Positions 45,143-55,315 are shown, counted from the stretch's first letter. The stretch is 64,000 nucleotides of DNA from UBA6059 sp964351595 (GCA_964351595.1 CAYGOT010000008.1:1-64000); one strand, 5' to 3'. The notes: generated from the letters alone by a model not told the origin. Made by a program: numbers and translations.

Positions 45143-46561
45143 ATGGGAAAAATCATATTTCTAATGGCAGTGCTTCCCGTACTGGGATGTGTTGATGATG
45201 ACGCGCCTACAACTCCTGGGCAAGTCTTCGATCCAGAAAACCCTAACCTTTATGTGAATTCCTGGATTCAAGAGGAGATGGACTTTTGGTACCTATGGAA
45301 AAGTGAGTTTCCTGCAGACCCGGACGAAACGCAAAACCCTGATGACTACTTCTCTTCTATTCTCTCATCAAAAGACAGATTTTCGTGGATACAGGATGAT
45401 TATCTTGAATTACTAGCCAGCCTCCAGGGTGTCTCCAACGATACTGGTCATGAGATCAGATATCTCAATGATGCCGAAAACCCGGGGAACGTAATTGGTC
45501 AAATACTGTATGTAAAACCCGGATCCCCCTCTGATTTTGCAGGTATGCAGCGCGGTGATCTCATCACGCATGTCAACGGTACCTTGATGACGAGCAGTAA
45601 CTATCGCGACCTCAACAGCGATATGAATTCATCCCATGACATTGAGTTTATCAGATACAGCTTCGAAACTGATGAGTTCAGTACGCTTGGGCCTGTCTCT
45701 ATCAACCCCATCCAGTTCAGTGAAAACCCTAATTTTCTGGACACCATTTTCAACTATGAGGGAGCTAAGATTGGCTACTATGTTTACAATCAGTTCTCCT
45801 CCGGTCCTACATCTGCCGATCAGTCTTATGTCACAGAGATGGACGCCATTTTTCAAAACTTCAGAGGTCAGAGAATTGATCATCTCATCGTCGACTTGCG
45901 ATATAATCCCGGTGGAGCCATTACGGTAGCTACGAACCTGGGCAGCCTCATAGGCTCTGGTGTTAACAGCCAGGATGTATTTGCCTTACGTCAGTACAAT
46001 GCAGACCTCCAACAGCTGATATTGAATGATGCCTCTCTAGGCAGCAACTTTCTGGAGAATAAGTTCGAGTTCAAATCAGCCAATGTGGGCGGTTTAATCG
46101 ATAAGGTTTACGTACTTACTGGTTATCGAACCGCCTCAGCAAGTGAGTTGTTAATCAATGGCCTGAGACCCTTTATGGAAGTCTTTGTGATTGGGGATAC
46201 CACAGTGGGGAAGAATCAAGCATCGGTATCGCTCTTCGAAGAAAATGATCCCAACAATACCTGGGGGATCCAGCCAATAGTGGCCAGCATCGGGAACTCT
46301 CTGGGTGAGTCGGATTATGAAGATGGGCTCTTCCCGCACATTGCAGATCAAGACCTTAGCAGGAAGCTCTACCCTCTCGGTGATATCCGAGAAAACCTGC
46401 TATCATTGGCCATCGAGAATATCACTGGTGTATTTCCAGCACGGATTAGGCGGGTAGATGATGGCACTCGTGCAATGACTCAACCAAACGATCCGAGACT
46501 TAATGCACCCGTACTACTAGATGATGAATTATCGGACTTACTGCTCAAGGAACTGAGGTAG
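45143..46561 (+). CDS. S41-family serine protease lipoprotein (PDZ plus tail-specific protease)
   Basis: Encodes 472 residues from the ATG at 45143; a TTG at 45119 would add eight residues with no support. The N-terminus MGKIIFLMAVLPVLGC is a lipoprotein signal (lipobox LPVLGC), so the protein is anchored to a membrane. An acidic linker, a PDZ domain (about 130-200, YVKPGSPSDFAGMQRGDLI) and an S41 catalytic domain follow; the nucleophile Ser is in RTASASELLING and the general-base region is near DTTVGKNQASVS. C-terminal processing proteases of this type degrade or trim envelope proteins. It is monocistronic between pheA and glyA. Confidence 0.9.
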   Translation: MGKIIFLMAVLPVLGCVDDDAPTTPGQVFDPENPNLYVNSWIQEEMDFWYLWKSEFPADPDETQNPDDYFSSILSSKDRFSWIQDDYLELLASLQGVSNDTGHEIRYLNDAENPGNVIGQILYVKPGSPSDFAGMQRGDLITHVNGTLMTSSNYRDLNSDMNSSHDIEFIRYSFETDEFSTLGPVSINPIQFSENPNFLDTIFNYEGAKIGYYVYNQFSSGPTSADQSYVTEMDAIFQNFRGQRIDHLIVDLRYNPGGAITVATNLGSLIGSGVNSQDVFALRQYNADLQQLILNDASLGSNFLENKFEFKSANVGGLIDKVYVLTGYRTASASELLINGLRPFMEVFVIGDTTVGKNQASVSLFEENDPNNTWGIQPIVASIGNSLGESDYEDGLFPHIADQDLSRKLYPLGDIRENLLSLAIENITGVFPARIRRVDDGTRAMTQPNDPRLNAPVLLDDELSDLLLKELR

Positions 46562-46615
46562 GCTAGTTCACGACACATCAGCCTATTTTTATCTTTCAAA
46601 TACGTTGGTACTTAC

Positions 46616-46623
46616 TAACTTTG
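46616..46623 (+). promoter_or_regulatory. Candidate -7 element of glyA
   Basis: TAACTTTG is an exact TAnnTTTG match, 21 nt before the ATG of glyA. Confidence 0.55.
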
Positions 46624-46644
46624 GCTGCTTAGAATAAGAGTACT

Positions 46645-47916
46645 ATGCACCGAGACACCACCATATTTGATCTAATCAACCAAGAAAAAGAGCGGCAAAT
46701 CAACGGCATTGAGCTGATTGCCTCTGAGAATTTTACATCCAATCAGGTAATGGAAGCCGCTGGGAGCGTGCTGACAAACAAGTATGCCGAGGGACTCCCC
46801 GGCAAACGCTACTATGGCGGATGTGAAGTGGTGGATGAAGTAGAGACCATCGCTATTGAAAGAGTGAAGGAACTCTTCGGAGCAGGCTGGGCCAACGTGC
46901 AGCCGCACTCCGGAGCTCAAGCCAACGCCGCAGTAATGTTGGCTGTGCTTAAGCCAGGTGATAAAATATTGGGATTTGACCTTTCTCATGGAGGCCACCT
47001 CACCCACGGCTCAGCGGTCAACTTTTCTGGTAAGCTATACGATCCATACTTCTACGGTGTGGAGGAGGATACCGGACTGATCAACTACGACAAAGTAGAA
47101 CAAACAGCGCTCGCCGAAAAGCCAAAGCTCATCATCTGTGGAGCTTCAGCATACAGCAGAGACTGGGATTACGAGAGATTAAGAGCTATAGCTGACGAAA
47201 TCGACGCGCTGCTGCTGGCCGATATCTCGCACCCCTCTGGCCTTATCGCCAGAGGATTGCTCAATGACCCTCTTGAATATTGCCATATAGTAACCACCAC
47301 TACGCACAAGACATTGAGAGGCCCGCGTGGTGGGCTTATCATGATGCGTGATGATTTCGAAAACCCATTTGGGTACAAGAGCCCTAAAGGTGAATTGCGC
47401 ATGATGTCTGCTTTACTGGACTCTGGTGTCTTCCCAGGTACGCAAGGTGGTCCACTCGAGCACATTATAGCTGCTAAGGCGGTAGCATTTGGCGAAGCGC
47501 TCACTGACGACTATATGAACTACATCATGCAAGTTCAGAAAAATGCTGCTGTGATGGCCAGGTCATTTATGGACAAAGGCTATAAGGTGATCTCCGATGG
47601 TACGGACAATCATATGATGCTCATCGACCTAAGGTCTAAAGGCCTTACCGGTAAGATTGCTGAAAACACTCTGATCAAAGCTGATATCACGATCAACAAA
47701 AATATGGTGCCTTTTGATGATAAGTCACCCTTTGTGACCTCAGGAATGAGAGTGGGTACCGCCGCTATCACCACACGAGGTATGGGAGAGGAAGACATGG
47801 AGAAGATTGTTGACCTGATCGACAATGTACTATCCTTCCACTACGATGAGGGCAAGATCGAGGTGATCAAGCAGGAGGTCAACGAGTGGATGCGAAACTT
47901 CCCGCTGAATAAATGA
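46645..47916 (+). CDS. glyA: Serine hydroxymethyltransferase
   Basis: A PLP enzyme that converts serine and tetrahydrofolate to glycine and methylene-THF. It has 423 residues. The cofactor Lys is Lys222 in VTTTTHKTLRGPRGG; other landmarks are LIASENFTS, YAEGLPGKRYYGGCE and NVQPHSGAQAN. A TAACTTTG -7 element lies 21 nt upstream. tatC begins within the last codons (ATGA, 4-bp overlap), and rpiB follows tatC by 10 bp, so glyA heads a three-gene rightward operon. Confidence 0.97.
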   Translation: MHRDTTIFDLINQEKERQINGIELIASENFTSNQVMEAAGSVLTNKYAEGLPGKRYYGGCEVVDEVETIAIERVKELFGAGWANVQPHSGAQANAAVMLAVLKPGDKILGFDLSHGGHLTHGSAVNFSGKLYDPYFYGVEEDTGLINYDKVEQTALAEKPKLIICGASAYSRDWDYERLRAIADEIDALLLADISHPSGLIARGLLNDPLEYCHIVTTTTHKTLRGPRGGLIMMRDDFENPFGYKSPKGELRMMSALLDSGVFPGTQGGPLEHIIAAKAVAFGEALTDDYMNYIMQVQKNAAVMARSFMDKGYKVISDGTDNHMMLIDLRSKGLTGKIAENTLIKADITINKNMVPFDDKSPFVTSGMRVGTAAITTRGMGEEDMEKIVDLIDNVLSFHYDEGKIEVIKQEVNEWMRNFPLNK

Positions 47917-48770
47917 GTAAGACTCCTCTAGACCAGCTTCCAGAAGATATAGATGCTGACCAATCGGAGATGTCCTTTTTGGATCATCTGGAGGAGCTCC
48001 GATGGCATATTATTAGATCGCTCGCCGCTATTGGTGTCTTTGCTGTTGCGGCCTTTATCGCCAAGGGGTTTGTCTTTGGAGAAGTGATCCTGGGGCCTTC
48101 AAGACCTGATTTCTGGACCTATCGCATGCTGTGCAAGCTTGGCGACATTCTACAGACGGACGCTATTTGCATTGATGCCCTTCCTTTTATTATTCAGAGT
48201 CGACAGATGACTGGTCAGTTTACCATGCACATCACTTCTAGTTTTGTGGTTGGGCTGATCTGCGCATTCCCCTATGCTTTTTGGGAAATCTGGAGGTTCA
48301 TCGCGCCCGGGCTCTATGCCCATGAGCGAAAGGCTGCCAGAGGTGCCACCTTCTTTGTGAGCTTATTGTTCACAATGGGGGTGCTGTTTGGGTATTTCAT
48401 GGTCACGCCGATATCCGTCAATTTTTTGGCGAACTATCAGATCGACCCGAGTATCATGAACGAGTTTGATATTGTCTCCTATGTAAGTACCGTATCTGCA
48501 CTAGTACTTGCGGCTGGCATCTTATTCCAGTTGCCAATAGTGGTCTTCTTTTTGACTAAAGCAGGACTTGTTACACCAGCCATCCTGAGGCAGTATCGTA
48601 AGCACGCGATTATCGTTATCCTGATTCTGGGAGCAGTACTGACACCCCCCGACCCATTTAGCCAATTGCTTATCGCCCTGCCGTTGTTGGGTCTGTATCA
48701 GGTCAGTATCTATATTTCGACGTATGTACTGAGAAAGGAACAGAAAAAATTGAAGGAAGAAAACCTATAA
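47913..48770 (+). CDS. tatC: Twin-arginine translocase subunit TatC
   Basis: The core receptor of the Tat pathway, which exports folded proteins. Its 285 residues have six membrane segments after the cytosolic N-terminal motif MSFLDHLEELRWHIIRS, a TatC hallmark for signal-peptide binding. A large extra loop follows the first helix (about 55-105, containing CKLGDILQTDAICID), as in other Bacteroidetes TatC. FWEIWRFIAPGLYAHERK and the GAVLTPPDPFSQLLIALPL segment are conserved. It overlaps glyA by 4 bp; tatA is not in the window. Confidence 0.95.
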   Translation: MSKTPLDQLPEDIDADQSEMSFLDHLEELRWHIIRSLAAIGVFAVAAFIAKGFVFGEVILGPSRPDFWTYRMLCKLGDILQTDAICIDALPFIIQSRQMTGQFTMHITSSFVVGLICAFPYAFWEIWRFIAPGLYAHERKAARGATFFVSLLFTMGVLFGYFMVTPISVNFLANYQIDPSIMNEFDIVSYVSTVSALVLAAGILFQLPIVVFFLTKAGLVTPAILRQYRKHAIIVILILGAVLTPPDPFSQLLIALPLLGLYQVSIYISTYVLRKEQKKLKEENL

Positions 48771-48780
48771 CAGAACAGTC

Positions 48781-49209
48781 ATGAAAATTGCTATTGGAGG
48801 AGACCATGCTGGTTATGATTACAAAGAATCCTTAAAACCGTACCTGGAAAGTCTAGGGCATGAGGTGAAGGACTTTGGCCCTTATAGTGATGCTTCGGCA
48901 GACTACCCTGACTTTGTTCACCCCCTTTCCTCCGCAGTGGAAGGCAAGGAGTGTGATTTGGGCATACTGATTTGCGGTAGCGGAAACGGGGTGGCAATTA
49001 CAGCCAACAAACACCAAGGCATCCGCGCGGCGCTTTGCTGGCAAGTGGAGCTGGCCGCTTTGGCCAGACAACACAACAATGCCAACGTCCTATGCATGGC
49101 CGCCAGGTTTACCGAGCTCGATTTGGTGAAGCAAATGACTAAGACCTTTCTAGAGACGCCATTTGAAGGAGGAAGACACGAGCGCCGTGTCAGCAAGATC
49201 AGTTGCTAA
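48781..49209 (+). CDS. rpiB: Ribose-5-phosphate isomerase B
   Basis: Interconverts ribose-5-phosphate and ribulose-5-phosphate in the pentose phosphate pathway. It has 142 residues, typical for RpiB. The active-site Cys65 is in ILICGSGNGVAITANK; GGDHAGYDYK at the N-terminus and ARQHNNANVLCMAARF (phosphate and sugar contacts) are conserved. It follows tatC by 10 bp in the glyA operon. Its TAA shares CTAA with the stop of the convergent membrane-protein gene (4-bp overlap). Confidence 0.95.
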   Translation: MKIAIGGDHAGYDYKESLKPYLESLGHEVKDFGPYSDASADYPDFVHPLSSAVEGKECDLGILICGSGNGVAITANKHQGIRAALCWQVELAALARQHNNANVLCMAARFTELDLVKQMTKTFLETPFEGGRHERRVSKISC

Positions 49210-50624
49210 AGCTCGTGCTTTAGATAGTATTTAGGCTCGGTCTGCGATCTTTGATAGTGCCTGGCCACCAAGGGTAATCGCTGGAATAGCTTCGGCACCA
49301 AGCCCTCCTGATCAACGATAATCTCCGGCAAATCCGACTGTAACCTCGCTTGCCCCAGCTCAATATAATAGTAGTAGTCAAGACCCTCGAATACCTGAGA
49401 GGCAAGCTGCCAATTTAAGAATGGTGTAGCGAGTCTGTTGCCATTATAATATCTTGTGTCCGGACCCAGCACGAGTATCTTCTTTCCTTCGATGGTCTCA
49501 GCACCTACCGGAAAATTTGCATCAGCCTTGTCCATCCCAATCAACTCGTGCACATAAAACCAATTTTGCGCCAACGTCAAATGAGTGCCAAATACCGCGA
49601 TGATAAACAAGAGGGTGATCAACTCCGCCTGCCAGGCTTTTCGAATCAGTAAGAGATAGTGACTTCCAAAAAAGGCCATTGCCGGAACGATCAACACCAG
49701 TTGGTAGAGCCCCCATTGGTCGGCAATCAATAGATTGATCAGCCCGCCCAAAAGTATGAAAAGCATCACCTGTTGAAACTTGACCTGATAATTGACAAAG
49801 CGTCCAAGGCTGTAGGTCTTGAATATAGAAATCAGTAAAAGCACGCCAGGTATCACGGCACTCCATAGGAATGAACTTCCTGAGATCAACTCCACCTGGT
49901 CAATCTGCCACCAAGACCTGACATAAAAATCCCACCACTCAAGATGAGCATCATACAGATAGGCATATATCCCTGACAGCACGAGTACCATAAAGTAGCC
50001 ATGGATTAATAGAAAAATACGCCGGAAAATAGCACCGGAAAACAAAATCAGTGACAGTACGGATATTACAAAAAACAGAAAATACGGTAAGTAAAAAAGT
50101 GATGCTATACCAAGGTAAATCCCGGTGTATAAAAACATATCATCTCTTGTTTGATTATCGATCCGCTTGAAGATATTGTTGATTGCGAGCAGGACAAACG
50201 TCAGACCCATCAACACAGGGGTGAGCGATAATAGATCCTCAAAAAAGTGAATGAACAGAATATACATAAAGGCCGGAACGTAGCTATTCTCTTTGTAGGC
50301 CTTATTGCTCAGTAATAGATGATTGAAAATGGCCGCTTGTATGAAGACCACCAGCGTAGATAGCACGTGGTAAGCCCAGATACTATTCCCGAAGAGTAAT
50401 GCAATACCACGATAGACCACCACGGCCAGTGGGGCGGTAGTATCCCATACATCGTAATACATCAACCCTCCATCAGCAGCTAATTTCTCTCCAATCAGCA
50501 TCCACTGCATTTCCGATAGGGTCAGATCGACTTCCGCCCAAAGCAGCGGAATGCGTATAAGCAAGAGTAGAATGAAGAGGATGACTAGCCTGTAAGGATC
50601 GTTGATTCTGAAGAGCGAAAGCAA
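49206..50624 (-). CDS. Polytopic membrane protein, GT-C-like organisation
   Basis: Encodes 472 residues with about ten or more membrane segments. The N-terminus LFRINDPYRLVILFILLLLIRI is characteristic of a Cytophagales membrane-protein family. The first extracytoplasmic loop has DVWDTTAPLAVVVYR, which recalls the acidic loop of GT-C glycosyltransferases such as ArnT (D.K.PPL), but a match is weak. The start is TTG at 50624; the frame upstream has no ATG before a stop. The C-terminal soluble segment (about 390-472) is unusual for a transporter. A glycan-transfer role is possible, not shown. Confidence 0.78.
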   Translation of the reverse strand: MLSLFRINDPYRLVILFILLLLIRIPLLWAEVDLTLSEMQWMLIGEKLAADGGLMYYDVWDTTAPLAVVVYRGIALLFGNSIWAYHVLSTLVVFIQAAIFNHLLLSNKAYKENSYVPAFMYILFIHFFEDLLSLTPVLMGLTFVLLAINNIFKRIDNQTRDDMFLYTGIYLGIASLFYLPYFLFFVISVLSLILFSGAIFRRIFLLIHGYFMVLVLSGIYAYLYDAHLEWWDFYVRSWWQIDQVELISGSSFLWSAVIPGVLLLISIFKTYSLGRFVNYQVKFQQVMLFILLGGLINLLIADQWGLYQLVLIVPAMAFFGSHYLLLIRKAWQAELITLLFIIAVFGTHLTLAQNWFYVHELIGMDKADANFPVGAETIEGKKILVLGPDTRYYNGNRLATPFLNWQLASQVFEGLDYYYYIELGQARLQSDLPEIIVDQEGLVPKLFQRLPLVARHYQRSQTEPKYYLKHEL

Positions 50625-50700
50625 GTCGGCTGATTTTATAAAAACCCGAAATTAGGCCATATTTCAATGAATAAGTAAATAAATAGGGATATTTGCAGGT

Positions 50701-51066
50701 ATGGAGAGTAAAAGACAAATGAAGTTCGAGAGGCTTATCCAACGTGAAGTCGGTGAGATTTTTCAGAAGGAAGCCAGGAATTTGTTAGGGAGCATTTTTG
50801 CGACGATCACGGCGGTGAAAATGAGCCCTGATTTGGGCTTTGCCAAGATATATGTCAGCATCATGCAGGAGCGCGATCGCAAGATGAACTTCAAAGTCAT
50901 TGACGAACATAAAAGTGAAATCAGGAAGTATCTGGGAAGGCGGATTGGCAAAAGCGTACGGATCATCCCGGAGCTGGCATTTACGCTAGATGAGACAGAA
51001 GATCAGGCGGCACGAATCGACAGCATACTTTCCAAACTTGATATCCCACCAGCACCGGAGGAGTAG
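50701..51066 (+). CDS. rbfA: Ribosome-binding factor A
   Basis: A 30S ribosome maturation factor that binds the 16S rRNA 5' helix and aids cold adaptation. It has 121 residues, a normal length, with the KH-type fold signature RQMKFERLIQREVGEIFQKE, LGFAKIYVSI and the C-terminal RIIPELAFTLDETEDQA. GATATTTG, one base from the -7 consensus, lies just upstream. The LolC/E-like permease gene follows after 3 bp, so the two are co-transcribed. Confidence 0.95.
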   Translation: MESKRQMKFERLIQREVGEIFQKEARNLLGSIFATITAVKMSPDLGFAKIYVSIMQERDRKMNFKVIDEHKSEIRKYLGRRIGKSVRIIPELAFTLDETEDQAARIDSILSKLDIPPAPEE

Positions 51067-51069
51067 TCT

Positions 51070-52296
51070 GTGAACCTGCCAATATTCATCGCACGCCGCT
51101 ACTTCTTCTCTAAAAAGAAGAAGAATTTCATCAACGTAATCTCGATGATATCGATGGTGGGCGTAGCAATAGGGACGGCCACTCTAGTCGTGGTACTATC
51201 TGTATTCAATGGGCTGGAAGACCTGATCAGGGGACTGTACAACACTTTTGATCCAGAGATCAAGGTGATGCCCCTATCGGGAAAAACCTTCGAACTCCAA
51301 GCCGGGGTGCTCGAGGAAATCCAGGCCTTACCTTCCGTCAGCATCGTCACGGAAGTGATTGAGGATAACGCCCTGGCAAGGTTCAAAGAATCGCAGCTCG
51401 TGGTGAAGGTAAAGGGTGTCTCCGACAACTTTATAGAGCAAAATAGGCTCAATAATTCTATCGTCTCGGGTGAGTTGGTATTCCGCAATGACAATATCAA
51501 CTACGCAATCATAGGACGTGGAGTCCAGTATGCACTTTCGCTCTCGCTAAAAGATGATTTCAATTCTTTACAGCTGTTCTCTCCTCGTAATATCAACCCA
51601 GGTAATCTCAATCCCCGACGGCTTTTCAACCAAAAGAACATCTTGCCGGGCGGTATATTCGCAGTAGAGAAATTCTACGATGAAAACTATGTGTTCGTAC
51701 CGCTGGACTTTGCCAGGAGTCTATTCAATACCGGAGGCCGCAGATCATCTCTTGAAGTACAGCTCGTACCCGAGGCGGACGTAGTGGACGCTCAGCAGGA
51801 GATAGCGGCTATCATGGGCGATGACTTCAGCGTTCAAAATAGCGACCAGCAACACAGCGACCTATTCAAATTGCTAAGCATCGAGAAGCTTTTCGTCTTT
51901 CTTACATTTTCCTTTATCCTTGCCATCGCTTCCTTCAACATCTTCTTTTCACTAAGTATGCTGGCGATAGACAAACGAGCAGATATAGCTGTACTCAATG
52001 CTATGGGTGCTGACCAGACCGTTATCAAGAAGATATTCATTTCTGAGGGCATTATCATTGCTGTGATTGGCTCAATGATTGGGCTTGGACTTGGCCTTAT
52101 TATTTGCTGGCTCCAGCAGACATTTGGACTGGTGTCCATGGGTATGACCACTTCCATTCTCGATGCATATCCAGTGCGCGTACAGTGGACGGACTTCTTG
52201 TACACCGGCCTATTGATCTTCCTTATCACATTTCTCGCATCCTACCGCCCGGCAGTCATTGCCGCCAAATCTCTCAATATTAGTCACTTGCAATAG
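51070..52296 (+). CDS. LolC/LolE-type ABC transporter permease
   Basis: Encodes 408 residues. It starts at GTG (51070), 3 bp after the rbfA stop. One N-terminal membrane helix precedes a periplasmic MacB-like domain (about 45-250), followed by three helices in the FtsX domain. The N-terminal FIARRYFFSKKKKNFINVIS and the segment ADIAVLNAMGADQTVIKKIF are characteristic of LolC/E, the permease of the lipoprotein-release complex LolCDE. The ATPase LolD is not adjacent. A role in lipoprotein trafficking is inferred from the family. Confidence 0.92.
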   Translation: MNLPIFIARRYFFSKKKKNFINVISMISMVGVAIGTATLVVVLSVFNGLEDLIRGLYNTFDPEIKVMPLSGKTFELQAGVLEEIQALPSVSIVTEVIEDNALARFKESQLVVKVKGVSDNFIEQNRLNNSIVSGELVFRNDNINYAIIGRGVQYALSLSLKDDFNSLQLFSPRNINPGNLNPRRLFNQKNILPGGIFAVEKFYDENYVFVPLDFARSLFNTGGRRSSLEVQLVPEADVVDAQQEIAAIMGDDFSVQNSDQQHSDLFKLLSIEKLFVFLTFSFILAIASFNIFFSLSMLAIDKRADIAVLNAMGADQTVIKKIFISEGIIIAVIGSMIGLGLGLIICWLQQTFGLVSMGMTTSILDAYPVRVQWTDFLYTGLLIFLITFLASYRPAVIAAKSLNISHLQ

Positions 52297-52390
52297 TCCC
52301 CGTATTCGCTTAATTCGTTTGTGTAAAATCGGAGCTCTTTTTATCTCAAGATCGTTAGATTGCAAGATTACATTGATCACAATTTTTTGA

Positions 52391-55315
52391 ATGAAGGTAT
52401 CTCCGGCTAGTCCGTTTAGACTTATTTATTCGCTGTTTCAGCATGAGTATCTTGGCTATTTGTTCGAGTCATTTGTAGTGCAAGTGGATCAGCTGGGTAA
52501 GCTCACCTATTCCCACCAAAATATCTCCTCCAAGAACGCCAAGGAGTTCGCCTCAGGCCTGGATGAGAAAGACTATACGCTGATCAAGGAGATGGACGCC
52601 ATGCAGCAGGATGCTGTAGTCAAGCATTTCTATAAGAAGAAAATCAAGACCAACGAGTTTTTCCTCAAGATTTACGACAAGGAAAAGGGCAACAAACTAT
52701 TACAGCAAGAGATCGCGCAGTACCTGGAGCGAAGAAGGTCCCATATCCTGCCCCTCCTACCGGGAAAAGAAGTCTTCGAGATGGGCAGTGACGGGGAGCC
52801 GACATGGAAGCAGCTCGAAATGGACGAGGAGAAGGCTACTGTACTTTTCCATTTTCGAAAAAATGAAGAAAACACCCACTACTTCCCCACGATCAAGCAC
52901 AGAGGAGAGAAGCTGGAGTTTCAATATCAGAATGCCTACATCGTCTGCAACGAACCGGCCTGGATGGCATTGGGAAATAAAATGATCAGCTTCGAGAAAA
53001 ATGTGGATGGCAATAAGGTCAAGCCGTTTCTCAACAAAAAGTTTATCGTCATTCCTAAAAACCTGGAAGAGACCTACTACAAGAAATTTGTCTCGCAGAT
53101 AGTGGGCTCATATGACGTCTATGCTAAAGGTTTTGAGATTAAAACACTCAATGAAAAACCTGTCCCCGTACTCACCATTCAAGAGCTTGCTACTGTACAA
53201 AAAGATCTCTTTTCTGATACGAAAGGCTCAAACGGAAGTGACCCTGAGCAGGGAAAGCTGTTGATCGATCTCTGCTTTCAGTATGGTGAGCATCGATTTG
53301 CAGCGAGTGGGGATCAAGCAGTAAATGTTAAGCTCAACAAGAAAGGGGAAGACTACACCTTCTACCGAATCAATCGCAACAGCAATCGCGAAAAAAGCAT
53401 GCTCAACCTGGTGCGGGGCAAGGGACTTCCCATCAATGGGTCAAAGCTGACCCTTCCCAAGGCCCGAGCAATGGAATGGATTACGACGCACCTAAGTGAT
53501 CTGGAGTCCGAGGGGTTTCTGATTCGGCAAGAGTCAGTGCAAAAGAAATATTACCTGGGTCGTTCGGAAATCTCGATTGAGGTAAAAGAGAATATCGACT
53601 GGTTTGACATTCATGCCGTAGTGAGGTTCGGTGAGTTTGAGATTCCTTTTAAGGAGCTTCGCAAATACATTCTCAAAAAGTTGACGGAGTTTACACTTCC
53701 CAATGGGGAGATAGCCGTCATCCCCGAGTCCTGGTTCACCGAGTACAGCGAGCTCTTCGCATTTTCTGAAGATACCACAGATCAGGATGTTAAGCTGAAA
53801 AAGCATCATCTGGCGCTCGTTCAGGAGCTCGGCTCGAGTAACCTTGCCAAAGTCAGCTTCGACCGCAAGCTGCAGAACCTACAAGACTTTGACAGTATAG
53901 AGGAGTATGAGATGCCCGAGCATTTCAAGGGTAAGCTTCGCCCTTATCAGAAAGCTGGATACAACTGGCTCAACTTCCTCCAGGAGTATCGATTTGGCGG
54001 ATGCCTTGCCGATGATATGGGTCTGGGTAAGACTGTGCAGACACTGGCACTTCTGCAGAACACCGTCAATCAAAACAAAGGAGTGGCTAACCTCCTTGTC
54101 ATGCCCACCTCTCTCGTGTACAACTGGGAGATGGAAGCCAAGAAATTTACGCCAAAGCTGAAGGTGCTCGTCTATACGGGCACTGATCGAAACAAGAATG
54201 TGGAGCGGTTTCAGAAGTACGACCTGGTACTGACCTCCTATGGCATTGCGAGGCTGGATGTAGACCTGCTCTCAAGCTACTATTTCAACTATATCATACT
54301 TGATGAGTCGCAGGCGATCAAAAACCCTGACAGCATTATCGCCAAAGCAGTCAGAAGGCTTAATTCGAAAAACAAACTGATCCTGACCGGTACTCCGGTG
54401 GAAAACAGCACCATGGACCTCTGGTCACAGATGTCCTTTATCAACCCTGGCTTGCTTGGCGGTCAGTCGTATTTCACGAAGGATTTTCTGATTCCGATAG
54501 AGAAGAAAAAGGATGAGGCTAAAACGCAAAAGCTCTTCTCGCTGATCAAGCCTTTTGTCATGCGTCGAGACAAGTCGCAGGTGGCTAAGGACCTACCGGA
54601 AAAGGTGGAGAATGTCAACTTCTGCACCATGTCGGAGCAGCAGCATAAGGCCTATGATGACGCCAAGGACTTCTATCGCAATAAGATACTGGAGCAGATC
54701 GAAGTAGATGGTGTTGGCAAGTCTCAGGCCATGCTACTACAGGGGTTGACACGACTCAGGCAGATTGCCAATCACCCTAAGCTTGCGGATGACACCTATA
54801 ATGGAGACTCTGGTAAATTGGAGGATGTTACCTATTCGTTGCTCAACGCACTTGGCAAGGGTCACAAGATTTTGGTTTTCAGCCAGTTTGTAAAGCATCT
54901 CAAGCTTGTCGAAGAGTATCTGGTTGAACAGAAAATAAAGTACACCTACCTCGACGGGAGCACCCGGGATCGTAAAGAGCAAGTGGAAAGATTTCAGAAT
55001 GATGATGATTACAGCATCTTTTTGATATCACTGAAGGCAGGTGGCTTAGGCCTCAACCTTACGAAGGCAGACTATGTCTTCATCCTTGATCCTTGGTGGA
55101 ACCCTGCCGCCGAGAATCAGGCCATCGACAGGGCGCACCGTATTGGACAGCAAAACAAGGTCTTCACCTACAAGTTCATCATGAAAAACACGGTAGAGGA
55201 GAAAATCCTGAAGCTGCAAAAAAATAAGCTGGCACTTGCTAAAAACCTGATCTCAACCGAGGAGAGCTTTATGAAGTCATTGTCGAAGGATGATATCACT
55301 TCTCTATTGGACTAG
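52391..55315 (+). CDS. SNF2-family DNA helicase-like ATPase
   Basis: Encodes 974 residues. About the first 500 have no recognisable domain and no SWIM-type CxC...CxH, although they are fairly well ordered. The SNF2 ATPase starts near 505: LRPYQKAGYNWLNFL, Walker A DDMGLGKTVQ, the DESQ box in IILDESQAIKNP (DEAH-like position), LTGTPVENS, and the C-lobe motifs VFSQFVKHLKL, LISLKAGGLGLNL and DPWWNPAAENQAIDRAHRIG. Such enzymes translocate on double-stranded DNA and remodel bound proteins; bacterial members (RapA-like and others) are poorly studied. It stops 38 bp before the GIY-YIG tandem array. Confidence 0.93.
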   Translation: MKVSPASPFRLIYSLFQHEYLGYLFESFVVQVDQLGKLTYSHQNISSKNAKEFASGLDEKDYTLIKEMDAMQQDAVVKHFYKKKIKTNEFFLKIYDKEKGNKLLQQEIAQYLERRRSHILPLLPGKEVFEMGSDGEPTWKQLEMDEEKATVLFHFRKNEENTHYFPTIKHRGEKLEFQYQNAYIVCNEPAWMALGNKMISFEKNVDGNKVKPFLNKKFIVIPKNLEETYYKKFVSQIVGSYDVYAKGFEIKTLNEKPVPVLTIQELATVQKDLFSDTKGSNGSDPEQGKLLIDLCFQYGEHRFAASGDQAVNVKLNKKGEDYTFYRINRNSNREKSMLNLVRGKGLPINGSKLTLPKARAMEWITTHLSDLESEGFLIRQESVQKKYYLGRSEISIEVKENIDWFDIHAVVRFGEFEIPFKELRKYILKKLTEFTLPNGEIAVIPESWFTEYSELFAFSEDTTDQDVKLKKHHLALVQELGSSNLAKVSFDRKLQNLQDFDSIEEYEMPEHFKGKLRPYQKAGYNWLNFLQEYRFGGCLADDMGLGKTVQTLALLQNTVNQNKGVANLLVMPTSLVYNWEMEAKKFTPKLKVLVYTGTDRNKNVERFQKYDLVLTSYGIARLDVDLLSSYYFNYIILDESQAIKNPDSIIAKAVRRLNSKNKLILTGTPVENSTMDLWSQMSFINPGLLGGQSYFTKDFLIPIEKKKDEAKTQKLFSLIKPFVMRRDKSQVAKDLPEKVENVNFCTMSEQQHKAYDDAKDFYRNKILEQIEVDGVGKSQAMLLQGLTRLRQIANHPKLADDTYNGDSGKLEDVTYSLLNALGKGHKILVFSQFVKHLKLVEEYLVEQKIKYTYLDGSTRDRKEQVERFQNDDDYSIFLISLKAGGLGLNLTKADYVFILDPWWNPAAENQAIDRAHRIGQQNKVFTYKFIMKNTVEEKILKLQKNKLALAKNLISTEESFMKSLSKDDITSLLD

